Assembly (NCBI GenBank): GCA_903831545.1 | Contig: CAIKYI010000675.1 | Coordinates: 1 to 7,249, forward strand | Origin: an uncultured Methylobacter sp. | Lineage (GTDB): Bacteria > Pseudomonadota > Gammaproteobacteria > Methylococcales > Methylomonadaceae | Direction: 5' to 3' | Length of the DNA stretch: 7,249 bases | Shown: one piece after another, positions 1 through 5,906 of the stretch | Layout: each line of letters starts with the position of its first letter | Position numbering within the stretch: the first letter of the stretch is position 1 | The notes under the pieces: generated by a model | Seen by the model: the letters and a program-made list of their open reading frames with translations, nothing else | What the model was told of the DNA's origin: nothing | Database searches by the model: none | Made by a program: the position numbers and the translations under genes

Positions 1-67
1 AAGCAGTACAGGTTAATCGTTATTCATTACAACGAGATATCTTCATGTAAAACTCAAGCCGCTTCGT

Positions 68-1147
68 TTAAGAATGAGCGGTAAACAGCTCTTCTACTGA
101 TAACCGCAAAGACCTTGCATAAGCTGGCTTACCTTGCCCAATCCTGCCTAAAAATACAGCTCGCTCTGTTTCGGACTCCCCTAGCAATCCGATGAGTCGA
201 TTTGATAATTTTACCGCATTTGCGGCCACCTTTGGTTGCTTTGTAAAAACAACTTGTTCCCTGACATACCCAAAAAAAATCAAAGGCGTCATTTCAGGCT
301 GTAATTGTAAATTTAAATGAGTAGCTTCCAGCCAAAAGCGTTGTAAAGCACGACCGGCGGTAATGTAGTCTTGGGAAGTTTGGGGTTTTTCTTTGGCCAT
401 TAGAATAAAATGCCCCGCACAAAACAATCCAGGCAAAAAATCCAGTTCTATTCGCGGCAATAAAGTTCCCGATAGATATGTATTAAGAAAACTGACACGC
501 GCCCAGCTCTGCATTGCCCATTTCATTAATTTGGTAGCGATAGGGTCAAGACCAACCGCTTGATCCGGAATTTTGTCATCACTAAAACGAGCGCTCCATT
601 CAATGATAGTACTGTGTGTATGGAAAGCTTCAGGCAAGGTCAAGCGAAGTTGACCGTTTTTCTGCATTAACCAAGCTGTACGGCAGCGATTCGCAAAGCC
701 TTCTACCCACTTAATGCTGTATAAATCCCCAACCGTCTGTTCCAGTGCTTTTTTTTGCTCCATTGTAAGTGGCGTAGTTTTCAACATCCGCCTTTGCACA
801 CTACGAATTGGCAAATAAGGAAGCAATGGATCTGACACCACTGTGGAATCATAACGCAAAAAAACATCAATAGTTTGTTTGGTTTCAGGTGCATCACTGC
901 GCCGTTTAAACTCTGCACAATATTGAAACGCACTTGCAGAAATAACTATGCTTTCCAATAAAGCACCAATGGCGAGTTGACTGGCATGACCTTGTAAATC
1001 ATAGACGCAATGTTCCCGAGTATCATATCCATGCACAACAAAATGCTGATCATTAATAATCTCAAATCGCCAAGTTTGCATATTGTCGCCACTGGGCGCC
1101 CAACGAGCATTATCGATAATTTTTTCAATCAGAGTTTGCGTTTCCAT
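68..1147 (-). CDS. Nitroreductase-family flavoprotein, long form (MoeY C-terminal-like)
   Basis: Predicted FMN-dependent oxidoreductase of the nitroreductase fold; substrate unknown, probably cytoplasmic because no signal peptide or clear membrane helix is visible. The 359-residue protein begins with the family's FMN-binding signature ARWAPSGDNMQTWRF (residues 14-28), followed by the helix GHASQLAIGALLESI (53-67). A second set of family signatures lies near the C terminus: AGRALQRFWLEATHLNLQLQP-like helix (264-284) and FLGRIGQGKPAYARSLR (332-348). The middle, about residues 90-240, is an insertion compared with ordinary nitroreductases of roughly 200 residues. The ATG start lies 4 bases after the stop of the ThiF-family gene, with a GGAA-like ribosome site inside that gene's end, so the two are almost certainly co-transcribed. 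Actinobacterial proteins annotated MoeY are known as ThiF-nitroreductase fusions; here the two parts are separate. A direct role in molybdopterin synthesis is not supported by anything in the window. Confidence 0.85.
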   Translation of the reverse strand: METQTLIEKIIDNARWAPSGDNMQTWRFEIINDQHFVVHGYDTREHCVYDLQGHASQLAIGALLESIVISASAFQYCAEFKRRSDAPETKQTIDVFLRYDSTVVSDPLLPYLPIRSVQRRMLKTTPLTMEQKKALEQTVGDLYSIKWVEGFANRCRTAWLMQKNGQLRLTLPEAFHTHSTIIEWSARFSDDKIPDQAVGLDPIATKLMKWAMQSWARVSFLNTYLSGTLLPRIELDFLPGLFCAGHFILMAKEKPQTSQDYITAGRALQRFWLEATHLNLQLQPEMTPLIFFGYVREQVVFTKQPKVAANAVKLSNRLIGLLGESETERAVFLGRIGQGKPAYARSLRLSVEELFTAHS

Positions 1148-1151
1148 ATAT

Positions 1152-2033
1152 TTATTCCGGTTTGTTAAATTGGGACATAAATTGCTTACTGGCTAAATGA
1201 ATAGCTAATCGCTGAATCAGATTTGTATTGCCCCCCGGACGCCAGGTTTTAGCCAACTTATTGCTATAAGCATCAAAATGCAGCCCCCAAGGCGCAGCCA
1301 ACACTTTACCCCGTTTAAGCAATATCTTTAACGCATATGTTGCGGCAACGCCCGCACATAATTCGCAAGCCATCGGTGTGGACGGACCTTTGTGCTTAAC
1401 AAAATCAACTGCGCTTTGATCAACCAAATATCCGCGCTGTAACATGGCGGGCGATAAGCCCAATAAAAAATGCAGGATTTTGTCAATTTCAGATTTACCG
1501 CTCAACTGAAAATACTGCTCAAAACTCATTTGACCCGGCAAAAAACACAATAATGCGGTACCCATGCCTAAGGGTGCCGCCGTTATGGCGGGAATACCGT
1601 GTTCGGCGCAATAGGCAAACACCATTTCTCGTGCTTCAAAAGCAAAAAAATCCAGCGCATCGACATATAAATCAACCCCTGTAAAAAATTCTGACAGGTT
1701 ATCTGAGGTAACGCCGTTAGGGAAATTTGTTATCTCCAATTCCGGATTAATATCCAACGCCATCTCCGCCATCACCTCGGTTTTTGGCCTGTCCAGATTA
1801 GAAACAGTGGCGCCAGCCTGACGGTTGAAGTTGGGCAGCTCAAATTTGTCAAAATCGGAGATGTTAAATTTTCCAACACCTAGTCTCGTCAAAGTTATCA
1901 AATGACTGCCACCAACACCACCCAAGCCAGCAATGGCGATGCGCTTATTTTTGAGTAAGTCTTGTTCTTGTGACGTTATCCAACCAATGTTTCTGGAAAA
2001 AGCGGCTTGGTAATTAAAGGATTTTTGGGTCAT
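1152..2033 (-). CDS. ThiF/HesA/MoeB-family E1-like adenylyltransferase
   Basis: Predicted to bind ATP and adenylate the C terminus of a protein or peptide, as ThiF, MoeB and ubiquitin E1 enzymes do. The 293-residue protein has a Rossmann nucleotide-binding loop GLGGVGG (36-42) and the family block DFDKFELPNFNRQ (60-72), which contains the Asn-Arg-Gln of the adenylation site. It also has a conserved Lys in RPKTEV (82-87), the VDALD strand (124-128), and a C-E-L-C pair (223-226). Only this one CxxC is evident, whereas zinc-binding ThiF/MoeB proteins normally carry two, so structural zinc is doubtful. No ubiquitin-like partner ending in Gly-Gly is encoded in the window. The ATG is preceded by AAGG at good spacing. 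It starts 45 bases after vapC with no clear terminator between, so it may be read from the vapBC promoter or from a weak promoter of its own. It is followed at 4 bases by the nitroreductase gene, its likely functional partner. Confidence 0.88.
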   Translation of the reverse strand: MTQKSFNYQAAFSRNIGWITSQEQDLLKNKRIAIAGLGGVGGSHLITLTRLGVGKFNISDFDKFELPNFNRQAGATVSNLDRPKTEVMAEMALDINPELEITNFPNGVTSDNLSEFFTGVDLYVDALDFFAFEAREMVFAYCAEHGIPAITAAPLGMGTALLCFLPGQMSFEQYFQLSGKSEIDKILHFLLGLSPAMLQRGYLVDQSAVDFVKHKGPSTPMACELCAGVAATYALKILLKRGKVLAAPWGLHFDAYSNKLAKTWRPGGNTNLIQRLAIHLASKQFMSQFNKPE

Positions 2034-2078
2034 CGTTGTAGCCTTTTACAATAGTGGACAGACCAAGGTTTTTTTAAG

Positions 2079-2453
2079 CTAAGCCTTTTTAATAAAGACA
2101 ACATTAGGCAGTCCTTCAAAATGGGCGTCACAGGTTATTAAATCTGAGCTGTATGTCAATGCTGTCGCATACACAATAGCATCAGCAGTAGCAAGCTTAA
2201 ATTGGCGATGCAATTCCGCCGCTTGTAACGCAATTTTTGTATCGAGATCTGCTACTACGCAGTTTTGCGTATAAGCAATAACTTGATCTGCCTCTGCCTC
2301 ACCTACTTCACGCGTCAACCATTTACAAAGTTCTAGCTGCACTATAGTGGGAACAATACACTCAGATATTTCAGGAAACACCTCCGCAATCGTCTGTCTC
2401 AACGGGCTATCGATTAGCCATTCGATCCAGATTGAAGTATCAACAACACGCAT
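2079..2453 (-). CDS. vapC: VapC-type PIN-domain toxin (ribonuclease)
   Basis: Toxin of a type II toxin-antitoxin module; PIN-domain proteins of this family are Mg-dependent ribonucleases that cut tRNA or other RNA and stop translation. The 124-residue protein is a complete PIN domain. The four acidic active-site positions are all present: Asp5 in VVDTSIWIEWL, Glu41 in VQLELCKW, Asp91 in TADAIVYATA and Asp109 in TCDAHF. The toxin therefore looks intact. The ATG at 2453-2451 is preferred over a TTG one codon upstream because the ATG shares its first base with the antitoxin's TGA stop (TGATG), a typical translational-coupling junction. The module is complete, with the antitoxin gene directly upstream. 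RNA target unknown. Confidence 0.93.
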   Translation of the reverse strand: MRVVDTSIWIEWLIDSPLRQTIAEVFPEISECIVPTIVQLELCKWLTREVGEAEADQVIAYTQNCVVADLDTKIALQAAELHRQFKLATADAIVYATALTYSSDLITCDAHFEGLPNVVFIKKA

Positions 2454-2665
2454 CAAAATCTATCATTTCTGTCTCTAAAATCAGCAGAATCGGCACCTGC
2501 TGCAATGCCTTTTAACTGCTCAAAACTCGGCACGGGTATCATTAGCACACCTTTACCTTTTGGAATAAAAACAAATTGTTGCCCAGATTGCCAGTGCTGC
2601 TCGTCACGCACAGATTTAGGGATAGATATTTGATATTTGCTTGAAAGCGTTGTAATCGCAGGCAT
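2453..2665 (-). CDS. vapB: VapB-type AbrB/MazE-fold antitoxin
   Basis: Antitoxin that should neutralise the adjacent PIN toxin and repress its own promoter. The 70-residue protein has an N-terminal swapped-hairpin AbrB/SpoVT DNA-binding domain, with the typical TLSSKYQISIPKSVRD at residues 6-21 and the strands FVFIPKGKGVLMIPV at about 31-45. A C-terminal tail rich in acidic and basic residues (about 48-70) should wrap the toxin. Size and domain order are normal for the family. The ATG has a good ribosome site (AGGAG at 2677-2673, 7-base spacer). Its stop overlaps the toxin start by one base. An inverted repeat around the candidate promoter upstream is a plausible self-operator. Confidence 0.92.
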   Translation of the reverse strand: MPAITTLSSKYQISIPKSVRDEQHWQSGQQFVFIPKGKGVLMIPVPSFEQLKGIAAGADSADFRDRNDRF

Positions 2666-2672
2666 TTTCGTA

Positions 2673-2677
2673 CTCCT
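2673..2677 (-). promoter_or_regulatory. Ribosome binding site of vapB
   Basis: AGGAG on the minus strand, 7 bases before the vapB ATG. It is the strongest Shine-Dalgarno sequence noticed among the genes here and fixes the antitoxin start. vapC lacks a comparable site and depends on the coupled stop/start. Confidence 0.8.
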
Positions 2678-2709
2678 AGATTATCGATACTAACTTGGTA
2701 AAATTCTAG
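2676..2709. promoter_or_regulatory. Candidate vapBC operator (inverted repeats)
   Basis: The arms CTAGA (2676-2680) and TCTAG (2705-2709) form an inverted repeat that covers the interval between the candidate -10 box and the ribosome site. Within it lies the perfect 8-base palindrome TATCGATA (2682-2689). VapB-family antitoxins usually bind such palindromes at their own promoter. Assignment is by position and symmetry only; short AT-rich palindromes also occur by chance. Confidence 0.4.
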
Positions 2710-2711
2710 CA
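2703..2711 (-). promoter_or_regulatory. Candidate extended -10 promoter of vapBC
   Basis: TGCTAGAAT on the minus strand fits an extended -10 (TGn plus TAGAAT, five of six matches to TATAAT). It would start transcription near 2696, about 30 bases before the vapB ATG. No good -35 is found at normal spacing: the nearest TTGATA lies about 21 bases upstream. This is acceptable for an extended -10 promoter. Confidence 0.45.
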
Positions 2712-2891
2712 GAAGATCGCCACGCTTACTATCAAATCAAGTAACATGCCTGCTGCATTGTGTAAAAATTTCTAACGGCACCATGGTTCAAAATAGTATG
2801 GGCATGTAGAGAGTTCAAAGCGCCCTTTTCGACAGCTAACAGTACTACAAATCACGAAGAATAATTAAAACTTGCCAACTTGTAAATGGAG
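2712..2891. other. Intergenic region between coiled-coil gene and vapBC
   Basis: Holds the upstream side of the vapBC promoter and the 3' flank of the coiled-coil gene. No reading frame of convincing length, no strong hairpin followed by a T run, and no RNA gene were recognised. A 7-base inverted repeat ACATGCC (2744-2750) / GGCATGT (2801-2807) with a 50-base gap is the only symmetry noticed, and it may be chance. Confidence 0.5.
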
Positions 2892-3266
2892 TTAAATAAG
2901 ATGCGCCACCCTGAGCAATACGCCAATAAGCAAGATAGTTTGCAACAACCCTACACCCCCGACCCAGAGGATAAGCTCGGCTTTAGTATCGACATTCTTA
3001 GTTGTGTTTTCCAATATTTTTAAATCCAACGCATCGATTTCTTGTGACAGGCGAGCTTCGACTTCCTTAATTTCAAGACGGACTTCCTGTATCTCCTTAA
3101 GCAATCGCAACCCTGTTTCCCGCAATTGCGGCTGGATGGCAACTTCTTTTAACTGAGGATAACGATCTTCCAATTGACCAATGGCTTCCGCAATAATCCG
3201 GGCCCAGAATTTGTCATCTGGGGCATCGGTATGTTGTTCGTAGATGTGAAGGGCGCTGACACTCAT
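2892..3266 (-). CDS. Small coiled-coil membrane protein (CCDC90/DUF1640-like)
   Basis: Function unknown. The 124-residue protein has three visible parts. The N-terminal third resembles a short helical segment (ALHIYEQHTDAPDDKFWARI). A strongly charged heptad-like region at about 48-92 (LRLLKEIQEVRLEIKEVEARL) is a coiled coil likely to drive oligomerisation. A single hydrophobic helix at about 98-121 (ELILWVGGVGLLQTILLIGV) should anchor the C terminus in the inner membrane. This layout matches the bacterial CCDC90/DUF1640-like family, members of which are often small and lie in accessory regions. The ATG has GGAA at 6-base spacing. The gene stands alone, separated by 168 bases from the TolC-family gene and by 226 bases from vapB, so a tie to either is unproven. 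Confidence 0.7.
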   Translation of the reverse strand: MSVSALHIYEQHTDAPDDKFWARIIAEAIGQLEDRYPQLKEVAIQPQLRETGLRLLKEIQEVRLEIKEVEARLSQEIDALDLKILENTTKNVDTKAELILWVGGVGLLQTILLIGVLLRVAHLI

Positions 3267-3292
3267 GACAGATTCCGATATATGATAATTTA

Positions 3293-3298
3293 ATTATA
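3293..3298 (-). promoter_or_regulatory. Candidate -10 box of the coiled-coil gene
   Basis: A perfect TATAAT on the minus strand, about 26 bases before the start codon, in a very AT-rich stretch. The -35 region at normal spacing (near GTGTTC/TGTTCA) is a poor match, so promoter strength is uncertain. Confidence 0.4.
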
Positions 3299-3434
3299 AT
3301 CAATCTACTTAAAGTGAACACGAATGACTTAAATTTGGCAACCTATGATTCCATGCAAATCTACCCTAAGCTCAAGGCACTTATTCCACTTATTTGTCTA
3401 AATTAAAGTAGCTTAGATTATCTATTCGGATTAT
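3299..3434. other. Intergenic region after the TolC-family gene
   Basis: No reading frame or RNA gene recognised. It contains a 9-base tandem direct repeat with one mismatch, CACTTATTC/CACTTATTT (3378-3395), and a 7-base inverted repeat CTAAGCT (3366-3372) / AGCTTAG (3410-3416) enclosing it. The inverted repeat has a 37-base loop and no T run, so it is not a standard terminator; it could be a binding site or chance. How transcription of the upstream gene ends is not evident. Confidence 0.4.
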
Positions 3435-4724
3435 TTACAAAACACCTACTGCCCGCCTTAAGTGCAACGAGGCCAAAGCAGCATCAAGCGTGGCATCATT
3501 GAAATTTGCATGGGTAGTTGTGCGCAATTCTTCTGCCTTAAGCACCTCAGTATTGGTTGATAAGCCTTGCTGGTAACGGTCAGCTGTTACTTTTAAATTT
3601 TCATCGGCTTGCGCGATTGCCTGCTTGGTCACGGTAATGCGTTTTTGTGTTTCCTGTATGTCCAACCAAGCCTGACGCACTTGCAAACCAATCATGCTGG
3701 ATAAATCGTCACGTTGTTCTTTTAATGAAATCGCTTGCCGTGTCATTGCATCGCTACGATGCCCCGAACTACCGTCAAATAGCTTCCATTCCACACCTAC
3801 ATTAGCCATCCACATGCCTTCAAAGGCCTGATAACGATTTTCTTGATATTGGTAGCCACCGTTAACGGCAACTTGGGGTAACAACCCTGCCTTAACACTC
3901 TGGGCCTGTTGTTCCAATGACTCTATTTGCTGCGCTAATCCAACCAATTCCGGGCGTTGTTTTAGCGCATTGCTACTAAGATCGCTTAATACTCCCTGAG
4001 GCGTTTGAGGGAATTGATAGGCCAGTTTAACGGGGTCTGCAAGATTTCGATCCAGTAACTGGTTATAACGTGCCTGAGCAATATCCAATTGGTTTTTTGC
4101 CTGCACGACAAGTTGTTGGGCATTAACCAACTCAACGTTTGCCGCCAATACATCATTACGAGCGACTATACCTTGATCAAAAAGATTTTTAACTTCTTTG
4201 TCATGCCCAGCCAGACTATCAACATGGCTTTGAGCAACTTGCAAGCCACTTTCTCTTCGTAACACCTCAATATAGGCTTCCGCTACGCGCATTTTGATAT
4301 CCAAAACCGACGTAATTTCATTTGCCTGAACTGCCTGCAATGTAGCTTCAGCAGCATCTATATTGTGACTGATACGCCCACTGGTAAAAATTGGCACTGA
4401 AGCAATAGCCTGGGCTTTTACACTGCCTGCCTGCGCGGTACTAAACTGAAATGTCTGCCCTCCAAATTGGGTTTTTGCAGCTTGCGCTTCATTAAATTGG
4501 GTGTAGCCACTGCTTGTATTAAGACTTGGCAATCGCTGCCCCTGAGCAGAACGCAACTGCTGTTCTGATGCGCTGGTATCTGCTTTGGCCGATTTTAGTT
4601 GATGATTATTGGTTATTGCGCTCCCCCAAGCATCTTCAAGTGTTTCTGCTGACGCTTTCATCGCAACAAATACCATTAATAGGCCCATCAAACTATAAAT
4701 CAGACAGTATTTATTTTTTATCAT
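3435..4724 (-). CDS. TolC-family outer-membrane efflux/secretion protein
   Basis: Predicted trimeric outer-membrane channel with a long periplasmic alpha-barrel, which joins an inner-membrane pump and adaptor to export drugs, proteins or peptides. From the ATG at 4724 the product is 429 residues. A Sec signal peptide (MIKNKYCLIYSLMGLL...) ends at ALA-type motif ASA, with cleavage predicted after residue 26 before ETLEDAW. There is no lipobox, so it is not a NodT-type lipoprotein. Two tandem OEP repeats are visible: the first from TLEDAWGSAITNNHQLKSA through AEAYIEVLRRESGLQ, the second from LKQRPELVGLAQQIESLEQQ through VRQAWLDIQETQKRI. Strong coiled-coil character fits the helical barrel. A TTG 14 codons upstream keeps the frame open but has no ribosome site and would put 14 polar residues before the signal peptide, so the ATG is chosen. 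No membrane-fusion protein or pump gene is adjacent, so the exporter it serves is unknown. Confidence 0.92.
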   Translation of the reverse strand: MIKNKYCLIYSLMGLLMVFVAMKASAETLEDAWGSAITNNHQLKSAKADTSASEQQLRSAQGQRLPSLNTSSGYTQFNEAQAAKTQFGGQTFQFSTAQAGSVKAQAIASVPIFTSGRISHNIDAAEATLQAVQANEITSVLDIKMRVAEAYIEVLRRESGLQVAQSHVDSLAGHDKEVKNLFDQGIVARNDVLAANVELVNAQQLVVQAKNQLDIAQARYNQLLDRNLADPVKLAYQFPQTPQGVLSDLSSNALKQRPELVGLAQQIESLEQQAQSVKAGLLPQVAVNGGYQYQENRYQAFEGMWMANVGVEWKLFDGSSGHRSDAMTRQAISLKEQRDDLSSMIGLQVRQAWLDIQETQKRITVTKQAIAQADENLKVTADRYQQGLSTNTEVLKAEELRTTTHANFNDATLDAALASLHLRRAVGVL

Positions 4725-4737
4725 AAAGCATACTCGT

Positions 4738-4766
4738 ATATTAAATTTAGACTTGTTTGTTATCAA
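4738..4766 (-). promoter_or_regulatory. Candidate sigma-70 promoter of the TolC-family gene
   Basis: On the minus strand, TTGATA (4766-4761) and TAATAT (4743-4738) are separated by exactly 17 bases, close to the sigma-70 consensus. Transcription would begin near 4731-4733, only about 7-9 bases before the chosen ATG at 4724. The message would be nearly leaderless and the weak GAG at 4735-4733 would be at or before the transcript end. A second -35-like TTGACG lies further upstream (about 4807-4802) without a convincing -10. Confidence 0.5.
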
Positions 4767-4809
4767 AAAATACGTTTTAACAGAATTAGCTTAATCTGAA
4801 ACCGTCAAT

Positions 4810-5898
4810 TTAGTGATGCTCTTTTCCAGTTATATGCATCATACCCTTGCGATACAAATGAGGGATCAGCAGATACCAGGGCATTCTTAGCCAATGCGAT
4901 CTAATAAATAGCAGCCAGCGCGCCAGTCCTGTCCACGAGTCATTGCAACTTACATGGTTTGGCATTAACGCCCTTAGAAAGAGTGCATCCATAAATCTTT
5001 GTTTTATTCTGTTTACAGAATGTTCTGCCGAGGCTTTAAGTACCGCTTCTGGCACTGGAGTTTGTAAAATCAGGCTGGTATAGCGCAGCGCATAAAACAA
5101 GGGGGTTTGTTGTTTAAGCTCAGCGGCACGTTGCAATAACTTATTCCAAAAACCTTGTTCCGCAGAAAACTCTTTCAGTAATAAATCCAAATCGGACAAA
5201 TCACGAAACCCATGATCAAACTCACCTTCATGGAACAAATGCGTGGCACTGTGCAAAATCCTGTCTTCCGTAGCCAATACCCAGGCATATTTTTCTTCAA
5301 TCTTAACGATATTCGCCAATAATTTATTGGCGTCGGGGCAAAATTTAGCTGTGATGGGCAAAATATTATGATGCACATCAATACAGGTATTTCTATCAAT
5401 ATTAACCAGAGGCGGTAATTCATGCATCCATTGTCGATAATATTTTTGATCATAAGCATCATATTGCTGGTTGCGCCAACCTTTAAATATCAATCTTTTC
5501 TCTACCAAATCCAAGCGGTCCTTTTTGACCAGAATATCAACATCAACAGAAACCCTACCTTGCCCGGCAATATCTCCAGCTAAAAAATAAGCTGCGCCTT
5601 TTAAATAAATTATTGGTGTATCAAGCGGTTTTAGGGCCTCAGTAATACAATCAATTTCCCATGAAAGGGATAATTCAAAATGCCTTGAAAAAGTTAAGGC
5701 TGACTGCAAATGATTAAGTGGCTTTTCGGGCACAAACGAGAAAACTTCATTTTTTTCCAAAAGAAAAGCCAATCTGGCCAGAACGCCTGCATACCGAGCC
5801 TGCCTGATTAATAAATCCCACTGAGACAAGTTAAATGCTTTTATGATTTCCGGCTTGCAAAAAACCAGAATTATCAGAGGAGGCTTTGTCTTATTCAT
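4810..5898 (-). CDS. NTP_transf_5-type nucleotidyltransferase
   Basis: Predicted to transfer a nucleotide to an unknown acceptor; belongs to the uncharacterised nucleotidyltransferase family (PF14907 type) often found in peptide- and polysaccharide-related gene clusters. From the ATG the product is 362 residues. The nucleotidyltransferase core shows LKGAA (99-103), then Arg115 and the metal-binding Asp pair in RVSVDVDILV (Asp119 and Asp121). A third acidic position is likely in CIDVHHNI (Asp174). A helical second part contains ATEDRILHSATHLFHEG (209-225) and FRDLSDLDLLL (231-241), both typical of the family. The C terminus is rich in Trp, Arg and Leu and may touch a membrane, but no clear membrane helix is seen. 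A TTG five codons upstream is possible but has no ribosome site and would overlap the kinase gene. With the ATG the gap to the kinase stop is 8 bases, so co-expression is very likely. Confidence 0.85.
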   Translation of the reverse strand: MNKTKPPLIILVFCKPEIIKAFNLSQWDLLIRQARYAGVLARLAFLLEKNEVFSFVPEKPLNHLQSALTFSRHFELSLSWEIDCITEALKPLDTPIIYLKGAAYFLAGDIAGQGRVSVDVDILVKKDRLDLVEKRLIFKGWRNQQYDAYDQKYYRQWMHELPPLVNIDRNTCIDVHHNILPITAKFCPDANKLLANIVKIEEKYAWVLATEDRILHSATHLFHEGEFDHGFRDLSDLDLLLKEFSAEQGFWNKLLQRAAELKQQTPLFYALRYTSLILQTPVPEAVLKASAEHSVNRIKQRFMDALFLRALMPNHVSCNDSWTGLARWLLFIRSHWLRMPWYLLIPHLYRKGMMHITGKEHH

Positions 5899-5906
5899 TT
5901 CTTTTA

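Noticed and set aside
3..50. Short plus-strand open stretch reaching the left edge (15 codons, ending at a TAA)
   Set aside because: Too short to separate a gene tail from chance; another plus-strand frame is also open there and runs into the nitroreductase gene.
946..1128. 60-codon minus-strand frame inside the nitroreductase gene
   Set aside because: Fully overlapped by a well-supported gene in another frame, with no family features.
2063..2095. Possible terminator between vapC and the ThiF gene (A/T runs around an AAGCTTAGC-like core)
   Set aside because: Only a few base pairs can form and the T run is not after a GC-rich stem on the transcribed strand.
4526..4726. 66-codon plus-strand frame opposite the signal-peptide end of the TolC-family gene
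   Set aside because: Antisense shadow of a conserved protein; no ribosome site or recognisable product.
4778..4800. Small palindrome ATTA-GCT-TAAT after the nucleotidyltransferase gene as a terminator
   Set aside because: The stem is four A-T pairs only, with no stable GC stem.
5175..5462. 95-codon minus-strand frame inside the nucleotidyltransferase gene
   Set aside because: Overlaps the family core in another frame; composition rich in Ile, Met, Trp and Cys is typical of an off-frame reading.
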